Source: Campylobacteraceae bacterium (GTDB lineage: Bacteria; Campylobacterota; Campylobacteria; Campylobacterales; Campylobacteraceae). From it: a DNA stretch of 5,583 bases. Positions 1-5,582 of the stretch are shown piece by piece (within the stretch, counting starts at the first letter, position 1; every line of letters begins with the position of its first letter). The translations under genes and the position numbers were made by a program. The notes under the pieces were generated by a model, which saw nothing but the letters and a program-made list of their open reading frames with translations, was not told the DNA's origin and ran no database searches. The DNA lies in assembly GCA_031276365.1 (NCBI GenBank), contig JAISNG010000059.1, positions 1 to 5,583 on the forward strand, read 5' to 3'.

Positions 1-140
1 TAACATCGTGCTGCGCCATACACATGCTATTTGCCGTCTTCTTTGTTTTGCTTATCAAGATGTGAAAAAACACAAATTTCAGCGCGAAGCGGCGGCGGTG
101 TGATTTGAAAGTTTTAAACACGATATAAGTAAGGACGGGG

Positions 141-146
141 TATAAT
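141..146 (+). promoter_or_regulatory. Probable -10 box of the tRNA-Met promoter
   Basis: A perfect TATAAT hexamer lies 17 bases before the tRNA 5' end, which would place transcription start just upstream of the mature tRNA. No convincing -35 hexamer lies at 16-18 bp spacing; the nearest candidates (TTTAAA at 113-118, TTGAAA at 105-110) are too far away. A weak or absent -35 is common for the housekeeping sigma factor in Campylobacterota. The call is inference from position and consensus match. Confidence 0.45.
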
Positions 147-163
147 CTCCCCTTACTTTTTAT

Positions 164-240
164 GGCTGGGTAGCTCAGCTGGTTAGAGCGCTGGTCTCAT
201 AAGCCGGAGGTCGGGAGTTCAAGTCTCCCCCCAGCTACCA
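164..240 (+). tRNA. tRNA-Met (CAT anticodon, elongator type)
   Basis: The 77-base sequence folds into a full cloverleaf. The acceptor stem is GGCTGGG/CCCAGCT with a terminal G-T pair, the D stem is GCTC/GAGC, and the anticodon stem CTGGT/GCCGG carries loop CTCATAA with CAT at 198-200. The T stem is a perfect GGGAG/CTCCC with loop TTCAAGT. The discriminator is A, and the CCA end is encoded at 238-240. The anticodon stem lacks the three consecutive G-C pairs of initiator tRNA, and the 1-72 position is G-T rather than the initiator C-A mismatch, so this should be the elongator. A CAT-anticodon tRNA can also be tRNA-Ile2 if the C is modified to lysidine; the overall sequence fits Met better, but that is a judgement by eye. 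Confidence 0.95.
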
Positions 241-386
241 TACAAAAATCACCTAAACTTAAATGACTTCAAAAGTTCACATATTGTACGACGGATAAAA
301 AATAAAAATATGATTAGTCAATATATTTTTACAAACATAAAAAAAGATAAAACTATTTGCATGTAAAAAATATTTTCAAAAAGGAA

Positions 387-415
387 TTGATTTTATATCG
401 GAATTAGTCTAAAAT
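387..415 (+). promoter_or_regulatory. Sigma-70-type promoter of the small Sel1-repeat gene
   Basis: TTGATT at 387-392 and TAAAAT at 410-415 are separated by exactly 17 bases, close to the consensus TTGACA-17-TATAAT. Transcription would start near 422, giving a leader of about 28 bases. A ribosome binding site AGGTGG at 434-439 follows, 10 bases before the ATG at 450. The leader has no room for a riboswitch. Confidence 0.5.
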
Positions 416-449
416 AGCACTTAAGTTTTATATAGGTGGATTTGTTTGC

Positions 450-857
450 ATGAGAAAAATAGTTTTTGTTTTAATCGGAATTTTGACAACCGCAATATAT
501 GCTACCGATGTTGATGAAGCTTTTGAAGCTCTAAAAAACGGCGATGATGCAAAAGCGGTAAAACTTTACAAAAAAGCATGCGAGAGCGAAAATATGTCAG
601 GCTGTACGGGTTTGGGCGTTATGTATTGGTATGGTTCGGGCGTAAAAAAAGATATACACAAAGCCGTTGAAATTTTCAAGAAAAGCTGCGGTGGCAAAGA
701 TGCCGAAGGGTGCAATAATTTAGGATTTATGTATGAACAGGGCGAAGATGTGGAGGAGGATATCAACAGAGCGCTTGAATATTACGCCAAAGCGTGCGAG
801 TTGAAACTGGAAGTAAGTTGTAAAAATTATAGGGATTTAAAAAGCGAAACTGAATAA
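450..857 (+). CDS. Small secreted Sel1-like repeat protein, HcpA-like (three repeats)
   Basis: The 135-residue protein begins with a signal peptide (residues 1-18: Arg/Lys start, hydrophobic core, cleavage expected after IYA). Two full and one partial 36-residue Sel1-like alpha/alpha repeats follow (about 33-68, 69-104, 105-135). Each repeat carries two cysteines eight residues apart: C44/C52, C80/C88, C116/C124. This C-x7-C pattern at 36-residue period is the hallmark of Helicobacter cysteine-rich (Hcp) proteins, where each pair forms a disulfide across the helical hairpin. The expected product is therefore an exported, disulfide-stabilised solenoid, probably periplasmic or released. The family's role is usually protein binding; no enzymatic function can be claimed here. 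The start is supported by AGGTGG 10 bases upstream and by the signal peptide. It converges on two other Sel1 genes on the minus strand and is probably a shorter paralogue of them. Confidence 0.85.
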   Translation: MRKIVFVLIGILTTAIYATDVDEAFEALKNGDDAKAVKLYKKACESENMSGCTGLGVMYWYGSGVKKDIHKAVEIFKKSCGGKDAEGCNNLGFMYEQGEDVEEDINRALEYYAKACELKLEVSCKNYRDLKSETE

Positions 858-861
858 AAAA

Positions 862-915
862 GAGAATAAAAAAGCATTTGCGCACCAAAAACGCGGAATG
901 CTTATTTTTTATTTT
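862..915. terminator. Bidirectional intrinsic terminator
   Basis: AAGCATTTGCG (872-882) pairs with CGCGGAATGCTT (892-903), with one bulged G at 895 and a 9-base loop at 883-891. The right arm is followed by a T-rich run (905-915) and the left arm is preceded by an A-rich run that reads as a T-run on the minus strand. The stem thus works in both directions: it sits 15 bases after the stop of the plus-strand Sel1 gene and next to the stop of the minus-strand pseudogene (909-911), whose last codons overlap the T-run. Confidence 0.75.
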
Positions 916-1559
916 AATCCGCTGTAATTTCCATAGTCAATCTTTGTACAAATGTTGCATGATTTTTTATAAGATTCTAAAGCTTTGTTGGTATTTTTTC
1001 TACTCTAATTGCCCATTTCGTAGAGCAAGCCAAGATTATAGCATTTAATCATATTATTTGCCATCGCAGGCTTTTTTATAAAGATTTGCCGCTTTGACAG
1101 TCCTTTGACGTTTTATACAGTAAGCTGAGATTGTTGCACGCTTTTTCATAAAATTCGACTTATTTGGTATAGTTTACTCAACGCCGCTTTCCGCAACATT
1201 TCAAGACTACTGCATGCTTTCGCATCATCTTTGGCGCAGATTTTGCCATACAATTCTGCCGCCTTGTCATAATCTTGTCCAACGCCGTCCCTTTTTCATA
1301 CAATATTGTGAGATTGCAGCAGGCGTCATGCATGGTTTTTGCCACAGATTTTTTGTAAAGTTCTGTTGTTTTTTCAAAGTTTTGAGCCATGCCATATCCA
1401 AGGTCATACATTGTCCCAAGCTATAGCAGGCTTTGTACTTTTCATTGCTCTATGCTTTTTCATAACTGTCTTCATCATCTGTCTATTTAGCTTCGTCAAA
1501 ATCATCGGCAAATGCACAGAGTATGAACAGTGCGGCTAAAATCTAAATGAGCGTTTCAT
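909..1559 (-). pseudogene. Decayed HcpA-like Sel1-repeat gene
   Basis: The minus strand retains the skeleton of a Sel1-repeat gene from an ATG at 1557-1559 to a TAA at 909-911, broken many times. After the start, a frameshift separates MKRSF from the signal-peptide core LAALFILCAFA and the mature start DDFDEAK, which matches the neighbouring intact gene. In-frame TAG codons follow at 1483-1485 and 1450-1452, apparently with loss of about eight residues of the first repeat. Further frameshifts occur near 1410 and 1290, and more stops and shifts follow. Recognisable fragments in order are MYDLGYGMAQNFEK, ELYKKS, ILYEKG, GVGQDYDKAAELYGKICAKD, EFYEKACNNL, LYKKACDG, CYNLGLLYEMGN and a tail NYSGLK ending like the intact protein's NYKELKN. 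One repeat has Val where a paired Cys is expected. It lies 26 bases downstream of the intact paralogue on the same strand, so it is best read as the dead copy of a tandem duplication. With this many lesions, sequencing error is not a plausible explanation. Confidence 0.85.
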
Positions 1560-1585
1560 AGTTTGACATCTTTTAAGTTATGAAT

Positions 1586-2530
1586 TTAATTTTTTAACTC
1601 TTTGTAATTGCTGCACCCGATATCAATTCCAATCTCACATGCTTTCTCGTAAAGCTCGGAAGCTTTATTTTTATTTTTTTTCACGCCGTTGCCCATTTCG
1701 TAGAGCACGCCAAGATTGTTGCATGAGAGACCATGGTCGTTATTGCATGCGTTATCATAAAGTTTCGCCGCCTCTTTATAACTGCTTTTTACACCATTTC
1801 CATCTTCGTAAAGTATTCCGAGATTGTAGCAGGCATCCAAGTCATCTTTGGCGCATGCTTTTTTGTATAGTTTTGCAGACATTTTGTAGTCCTGTTTAAC
1901 GCCATTGCCGTCTTCGTAAAGTATTCCAAGATTGTAGCATGAAGTCGCATAATCATTATCGCATGCTTTTTTGTATAGTTTTGCAGACATTTTGTAGTCT
2001 TGTTTAACGCCGTTGCCGTCTTCGTAGAATATCGCAAGGTTGTTGCAAGAATCCAAGTCATTCTTATCACAGCCTTTTTTATAGAGTTCGGCGGCTTTTG
2101 CATAATTTTGTTTGGCGCCGTTACCATTTTCATACAGCAAAGCGAGATTGTAGCAGGCATCCAAGTCATCTTTGGCGCATGCTTTTTCATAAAGTTTTAT
2201 GGATTTTGTGTAATCTTGTTCAACGCCGTTGCCCTCTTCATACAATAAAGCGAGATTATAACAAGAGTCCGTATTGCCCTTGTCGCAGGCTTTTTTGTAA
2301 ATACCAGCCGCTTTTTCAAAGTTTTGGTCTATACCATCTCCAAAGTCATACATCGTTCCTAAACTAAAGCAGGCTTTCAAGTTTCCGCTGTTGCATGCTT
2401 TCTCGTAAAGCTTAGCCGCCTTTTCATAGTCGCCTTCATCATCTGCCTTTTTTGCTTCGTCAAAATCATCGCCGAACGAAAACGCGCAAAATATGGAGAG
2501 TACAGCCAATATCTTAAATATATTTTTCAT
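1586..2530 (-). CDS. Secreted HcpA-like Sel1-repeat protein (eight repeat units, 16 cysteines)
   Basis: The 314-residue product starts at the ATG at 2528-2530. A signal peptide covers residues 1-20 (cleavage expected after SFG, before DDFDEA); its Cys15 lacks a proper lipobox, so I do not call a lipoprotein. From residue 35 there are seven complete 36-residue Sel1-like repeats (35-70, 71-106, 107-142, 143-178, 179-214, 215-250, 251-286) and a 28-residue last unit. All eight carry the C-x7-C pair, and the repeat core reads about KAAKLYKKAC-(7)-CYNLGILYEDGNGVKQD. Family knowledge: such Hcp-type proteins are exported disulfide-bridged alpha/alpha solenoids, several of them immunogenic or protein-binding in Helicobacter. 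The true ligand here is unknown. It lies 85 bases downstream of the small nif-linked ORF, with its own -10-like box. No clear terminator separates it from the nif operon or from the pseudogene that follows. The DNA repeats show signs of recent exchange. Confidence 0.9.
   Translation of the reverse strand: MKNIFKILAVLSIFCAFSFGDDFDEAKKADDEGDYEKAAKLYEKACNSGNLKACFSLGTMYDFGDGIDQNFEKAAGIYKKACDKGNTDSCYNLALLYEEGNGVEQDYTKSIKLYEKACAKDDLDACYNLALLYENGNGAKQNYAKAAELYKKGCDKNDLDSCNNLAIFYEDGNGVKQDYKMSAKLYKKACDNDYATSCYNLGILYEDGNGVKQDYKMSAKLYKKACAKDDLDACYNLGILYEDGNGVKSSYKEAAKLYDNACNNDHGLSCNNLGVLYEMGNGVKKNKNKASELYEKACEIGIDIGCSNYKELKN
1589..2428 (-). repeat. 108-bp coding repeats of the Sel1 gene
   Basis: The repeat region consists of seven 108-bp units plus an 84-bp partial one, in phase with the 36-residue protein repeat. 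Most units have diverged, but some stretches are almost identical. Bases 1852-1918 match 1960-2026 (one unit apart) with two mismatches in 67. A 45-base stretch at 1819-1863 is exactly repeated at 2143-2187, three units away. Such patches suggest recent duplication or gene conversion between units, so the unit number may vary between strains. Confidence 0.85.
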
Positions 2531-2536
2531 ATTTAA

Positions 2537-2542
2537 CACCTT
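2537..2542 (-). promoter_or_regulatory. Ribosome binding site that decides the start of the large Sel1 gene
   Basis: On the minus strand AAGGTG lies 6 bases before the ATG at 2528-2530. An in-frame GTG at 2537-2539 would extend the protein by three residues, but that GTG is part of the Shine-Dalgarno sequence itself and has no site of its own. The ATG start also gives a cleaner signal peptide (Met-Lys-Asn followed by the hydrophobic core). Confidence 0.7.
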
Positions 2543-2559
2543 TTTTATAAAATTCTGAA

Positions 2560-2565
2560 ATTATA
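2560..2565 (-). promoter_or_regulatory. Possible -10 box for the large Sel1 gene
   Basis: A perfect TATAAT on the minus strand lies 29 bases before the ATG at 2530, giving a leader of about 22 bases. No -35 hexamer is visible at normal spacing. The surrounding DNA is very AT-rich, so a chance match is possible, but its position just upstream of a good ribosome binding site favours use. Confidence 0.4.
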
Positions 2566-2615
2566 CTAATCCAAAACTTATTTTATACTTTTTTATGCTT
2601 TGAACTTTAAAATGA

Positions 2616-2867
2616 TTACTGCGCTTTAAGCCATCTGTTTTGTTCGTCAATCAAAAAGGAGATTTTTTTATAATCTATATTTTTTTCTTTGACCATCTTG
2701 AAAAGCGCCATCAAAGGGCTTATACAACAGCCGTTACTACAAAGTGTTACTAACTTTTTAGCCTTTTTGTAGGGCAGATTTGGGTCTGCTTCGTAAAAAA
2801 TCAGCGCAGCCTCTTTGATTGTTCTATTTGAACATTCGCAGATAATTTTATCTTCAATATTTTCCAT
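2616..2867 (-). CDS. Small cysteine-rich protein coupled to nifV, possible BFD-like [2Fe-2S] protein
   Basis: The 83-residue product has five cysteines: C10-x-C12 near the N-terminus, then C43-x3-C47-C48. A CxC pair about 31 residues before a second cysteine pair is the layout of BFD-like [2Fe-2S] domains, as in bacterioferritin-associated ferredoxin and the middle domain of NifU. Those families normally have CxxC as the second pair, whereas here it is CSNGCC, so the assignment is tentative. The residues between the pairs (about 16-42) look helical, and the C-terminal 30 residues are charged with no membrane segment or signal peptide, so the protein should be cytoplasmic. Its ATG lies inside the end of nifV (14-base overlap, other frame) with only a weak GGGGC-like ribosome site upstream, implying translational coupling. 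By context it may carry a cluster or electrons for nitrogenase cofactor synthesis; that is inference. It is not a nif protein I recognise by name. Confidence 0.75.
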   Translation of the reverse strand: MENIEDKIICECSNRTIKEAALIFYEADPNLPYKKAKKLVTLCSNGCCISPLMALFKMVKEKNIDYKKISFLIDEQNRWLKAQ

Positions 2868-3972
2868 GAAAAGCCCCGAAATAAAGCTCTTTCAGCTCGT
2901 TTTTGCTCAAAACTTTTTTGCGTTTTGTAACTATTTCGCGCACTTTGGGCAAAATAGTATTTATAATCGCGCTGTCAACCTCAAACCCCATTTTTTTGAT
3001 GTAAAATTCAAGCGTTGAACTGCCCGAATGCTTACCTATGGGAAAATTTCGCTTCAAACCTACGCTTTTTGGCGAAAATGCTTCGTAAGTTTTTTCATTT
3101 TTTATTATACCGTTTACATGTATACCTGATTCATGTGCAAAGATGTGTTTGCCGACGATGGGCATATTGGGTGAGATTTTGTATTTTGAGGCGTTTTGGA
3201 CAAGTTTTACGAGGTTTTGTAAGACGGCGGGATTTACCTCTCTTTTTTCGCCGAAAAGCTCTTTGGCTGCCATCAATATCTGTTCAAAGCTCGCATTTCC
3301 AGCTCTCTCTCCAAGACCTATAACGGTTGTATTGAGGCTCAAAGCGCCTGCTTCAACTCCGCTTAGGGCATTTGCAGTAGCCATGCCAAAGTCATTGTGT
3401 GTGTGCATCTCTATATCCAGAAGTTTTAAACCCGATAGGTATGAGATATTTTCATAAATCTGATGCGGCTTCATGATGCCCACGGTATCACAGTATCTAA
3501 ACCGTTTTGCACCAAGTTCAAGCCCAAGTTCCATAACCTCTTTTAAAAACAGCGGGTCGGCTCTGGAGCTGTCCTCGCCGCCTATGCAGACAAAAAGACT
3601 TTCCTGTTTTGCCAATGTGAGGCTTTTTTCAAGCTGTTTTAAAACTTCGGATTTGTCGCTTTTGTATTTTGCCTCTATCATTATATCCGATACGGGTATG
3701 GACAAATCAACGGCTTTTACTCCGCACTCCAAAGAGCTTTGCAAATCGCTCTGCGTTGCTCTATTCCATGTCATTATCCGAATGGGCAGGCGCATGGAGA
3801 GTATCTCTTTTATATCGTTTTGCTCTTTTTTACCCATAGCAGGAATACCGATTTCCAACTCGTCCACGCCCGCTTCAAACAGAGCATTGGCGATTTTAAG
3901 CTTCTCTTTTGTATTAAAAGCTACATAAGGCGCCTGCTCGCCGTCCCTTAGCGTCGTGTCGTTTATCAGCAT
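2854..3972 (-). CDS. nifV: Homocitrate synthase NifV
   Basis: NifV condenses acetyl-CoA with 2-oxoglutarate to give (R)-homocitrate, the organic ligand of the nitrogenase FeMo-cofactor. The 372-residue protein is full length for the family. It opens with the DRE-TIM signature DTTLRDGEQ (residues 5-13), whose Asp5 is a metal ligand. It has the metal-binding HTH motif at 190-192 within MHTHNDFGMA, GLGERAGNAS at 219-228 with the expected Asn226, and HESGIHVNGI at 280-289 typical of homocitrate and isopropylmalate synthases. It lacks the long C-terminal regulatory domain of LeuA, so it is not leucine-feedback-controlled 2-isopropylmalate synthase. A lysine-pathway homocitrate synthase would look similar, but position directly after nifB decides for NifV. 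The ATG at 3970-3972 overlaps the nifB stop (ATGCTGA), implying translational coupling. Confidence 0.95.
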   Translation of the reverse strand: MLINDTTLRDGEQAPYVAFNTKEKLKIANALFEAGVDELEIGIPAMGKKEQNDIKEILSMRLPIRIMTWNRATQSDLQSSLECGVKAVDLSIPVSDIMIEAKYKSDKSEVLKQLEKSLTLAKQESLFVCIGGEDSSRADPLFLKEVMELGLELGAKRFRYCDTVGIMKPHQIYENISYLSGLKLLDIEMHTHNDFGMATANALSGVEAGALSLNTTVIGLGERAGNASFEQILMAAKELFGEKREVNPAVLQNLVKLVQNASKYKISPNMPIVGKHIFAHESGIHVNGIIKNEKTYEAFSPKSVGLKRNFPIGKHSGSSTLEFYIKKMGFEVDSAIINTILPKVREIVTKRKKVLSKNELKELYFGAFHGKY

Positions 3973-5393
3973 GCCTGCAGCTTTTCAAAACCGAAATGTT
4001 TTCTTACGGCTTTTAGCACAGATATCTCTATAGGTTCGTTCGCGTAATCCTCATCGCAGATGAGTTTGATATCCTCAAGCTCTTTTTTCGGGCAGTCGCC
4101 GATTTTTTGCGTGAGAAGTATATCGCAGTCGGATAACGCCTGTTTTATCTCGTCTATGACGTAGGTTCCGCATCCAACGGGACCTTTGCAGTATGATGTT
4201 TCAACGCGTCTGTGTGTGATGAATTTGATAGCTTTATCGCCCGCTTCGTATATCAAAAACTCTTTTGCGCTTCCGAAATGGTCGTTGATAAGTCCGTTTG
4301 ACTCGGAAGTTACCGCAACAAGTTTTGTTTTGCCCGTGGAACTTAATTCGTATCTTTTGGCATCTTCCATCAGCGCTTTTTCATTTGCCGCTTTTAAAAT
4401 ACCGCGCCATTGTTCTATCTTTTCGTGTGCTTTGCGTCTTTTGTTGATGTCATAATGGATTTGAAGATCTTCAAAACTTTTATCCGTAAAATCGCTTTTG
4501 AAAAATTCATCGCTTCTATCTTCGCCCAAAAGTCCTACAGCATCTGCTCTGCATTGTCTGCAATGGCGCATAAGTTTTACGTCTATTTCGCACGCCTCCT
4601 GCACTCTCATCAAAAGTTTATGGTCTGTGCTTTTTATGCCCTCAAGTCCGAATTTTGTGCCGTGTTCGGGCTTTGAGATGAGCGGCATAACGTTAAATAT
4701 AAATACCCCCATCTCCTTTACTTTTTTGGCGACTTTTGGCAGCTCGTCTTCGTTTATGTTTGGTATCAATACGGAGTTCACCTTGACTAAAATATCATTT
4801 TTGACCAAAAGTTCAATACCCTTAAGTTGTTGGCGCAAAAGCGTTTTTGCAGCCTCTTCGCCTTTGTATCGTTTGCCCTCGTAATATACCCATGGATAGA
4901 TTTTGGCTCCGATTTTGCCGCTCTCATCGACGCTGTTTAGGGTTACGGTTATATGTTCTATGTTATATTTTAGTATCTCGTTTATGTGTTTTTCTATATT
5001 TAAACCATTTGTTGAAAGACAGAGTTTGACATCGGGTGCGTAATGCTGCAAAAGGCGGAATGTTGCAAATGTCTGTTTTGGATTTGCCAAAGCATCTCCT
5101 GGTCCTGCTATGCCGACAACGCTTAATTGTTGTATGCTGCCGCCGACATAAAGTACTTTTTTGACCGCCTCTTCGGGGGTTAGTTTGTAACTTGTAACGC
5201 CTGGTCTGCTTTCGTTTGAACAGTCATATTTTCTGTTGCAGTAGTTGCACTGTATATTACAAGCAGGTGCGATAGCTACGTGGATTCTGGCGTAATGCTG
5301 ATGCGCATTTTGCGAATAACATGGATGGTTGTTAATCTTTTTAAGTATATTTTCCTGCAATTTTGCTTGGGTTTGCGTACAGCTGCAACTCAT
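3966..5393 (-). CDS. nifB: Nitrogenase cofactor biosynthesis radical SAM protein NifB, with NifX-like domain
   Basis: NifB uses S-adenosylmethionine radical chemistry to fuse two [4Fe-4S] clusters and insert a carbide, giving NifB-co, the core of FeMo-co. The 475-residue protein has the N-terminal HPCYSQNAHQHYARIHVAIAP block with Cys25. The radical SAM cluster motif is CNIQCNYC (Cys45, Cys49, Cys52), followed by the NifB signature NRKYDCSNESRPGV. GIAGPGD (94-100) is the SAM-binding GGE-equivalent region. RHCRQCRADAVG (276-287) contains Cys278 and Cys281, expected ligands of the substrate K-clusters. Residues from about 355 form a NifX/NafY-type cofactor-binding domain (TSESNGLINDHFGSAKEFLIY). 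This fused form is usual in proteobacteria, while many archaeal NifB proteins lack the tail. Two extra cysteines (Cys3, Cys5) lie at the very N-terminus. The ATG has AAAGGA 6 bases upstream. nifV follows with a 7-base overlap, and a sigma-54-like site lies upstream. Confidence 0.97.
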   Translation of the reverse strand: MSCSCTQTQAKLQENILKKINNHPCYSQNAHQHYARIHVAIAPACNIQCNYCNRKYDCSNESRPGVTSYKLTPEEAVKKVLYVGGSIQQLSVVGIAGPGDALANPKQTFATFRLLQHYAPDVKLCLSTNGLNIEKHINEILKYNIEHITVTLNSVDESGKIGAKIYPWVYYEGKRYKGEEAAKTLLRQQLKGIELLVKNDILVKVNSVLIPNINEDELPKVAKKVKEMGVFIFNVMPLISKPEHGTKFGLEGIKSTDHKLLMRVQEACEIDVKLMRHCRQCRADAVGLLGEDRSDEFFKSDFTDKSFEDLQIHYDINKRRKAHEKIEQWRGILKAANEKALMEDAKRYELSSTGKTKLVAVTSESNGLINDHFGSAKEFLIYEAGDKAIKFITHRRVETSYCKGPVGCGTYVIDEIKQALSDCDILLTQKIGDCPKKELEDIKLICDEDYANEPIEISVLKAVRKHFGFEKLQAC

Positions 5394-5429
5394 TGTAAAT
5401 CCTTTAACGGTTTTAATTACAAACTATCT

Positions 5430-5446
5430 TGCATAAACTATTCCGT
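5430..5446 (-). promoter_or_regulatory. Possible sigma-54 (-24/-12) promoter of nifB
   Basis: On the minus strand a GG (5443-5444) and a GC (5431-5432) are separated by exactly 10 bases, the invariant spacing of RpoN promoters, reading CGGAATAGTTTATGCAA. The GG and TGCA parts fit, but the usual CAC after GG is AAT. Transcription would begin near 5419, about 26 bases before the nifB ATG. nif genes are classically RpoN-dependent in Proteobacteria, but many Campylobacterota lack NifA and I see no NifA site (TGT-N10-ACA) in the short upstream region, so the call stays tentative. Confidence 0.35.
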
Positions 5447-5459
5447 AAAATTGCGGATT

Positions 5460-5582
5460 TTAAGATTTTTTGTGTAAGAACCTCTGCATCCAGAGCGGAG
5501 GATTTGTGTTTTTCATATTTAGGAGTTTGTTTAGAGCATCTTTTATGAGTTCATTATCTTTTTGGACGCTAAGCACAAAAAT
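5460..5582 (-). CDS. C-terminal end of an unidentified minus-strand gene
   Basis: A reading frame enters from the right edge and runs 40 codons to a TAA at 5460-5462. It reads IFVLSVQKDNELIKDALNK and continues through LLNM to end in WMQRFLHKKS. The residue pattern looks like real protein: an amphipathic helix with alternating Lys/Asp/Glu and Leu/Ile, then a Pro-Pro-Leu-Trp stretch and a basic tail. The beginning faintly resembles the last helix of periplasmic solute-binding proteins (a strand, then KDN-ELI-ALNK), but that is too little to name a family. It precedes nifB on the same strand with a 66-base gap, so it may be cotranscribed or end before the nifB promoter. Confidence 0.6.
   Translation of the reverse strand: MFVLSVQKDNELIKDALNKLLNMKNTNPPLWMQRFLHKKS

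Noticed and set aside
2..103. Open frame at the left edge, 33 codons ending in TGA at 101-103, possible C-terminus of an upstream plus-strand gene.
   Set aside because: Another plus frame (to TGA at 63-65) and a minus frame are also open here, and none has clearly protein-like composition. The choice cannot be made without sequence to the left.
304..330. AT-only inverted repeat AAAAATAT/ATATTTTT downstream of the tRNA, a possible terminator.
   Set aside because: The stem has no G-C pairs and lies in very AT-rich DNA where such pairings occur by chance.
164..450. tRNA-Met as an attachment site of a genomic island carrying the Sel1 genes.
   Set aside because: No integrase is present and no copy of the tRNA 3' end recurs elsewhere in the window.
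1789..2190. 133-codon minus-strand open frame inside the large Sel1 gene in another frame.
   Set aside because: Its periodic sequence is the alternative-frame reading of the 108-bp repeats; the Sel1 frame has signal peptide, ribosome site and conserved cysteines.
1589..2428. Regular repeats resembling a CRISPR array.
   Set aside because: The 108-bp period has no short conserved repeat with unique spacers; it is in phase with 36-residue protein repeats of an intact reading frame.
3473..3928. 151-codon plus-strand open frame opposite nifV.
   Set aside because: It is antisense to a clear NifV with all family motifs, and its translation has low-complexity Ser/Phe-rich composition expected from the complementary strand.
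5481..5501. Hairpin CCTCTG/CGGAGG (or CTCTG/CAGAG) followed by a T-rich stretch on the plus strand, terminator-like.
   Set aside because: It lies inside the coding tail of the minus-strand gene ending at 5460. On that strand no T-run follows it, and no plus-strand gene needs it within the window.
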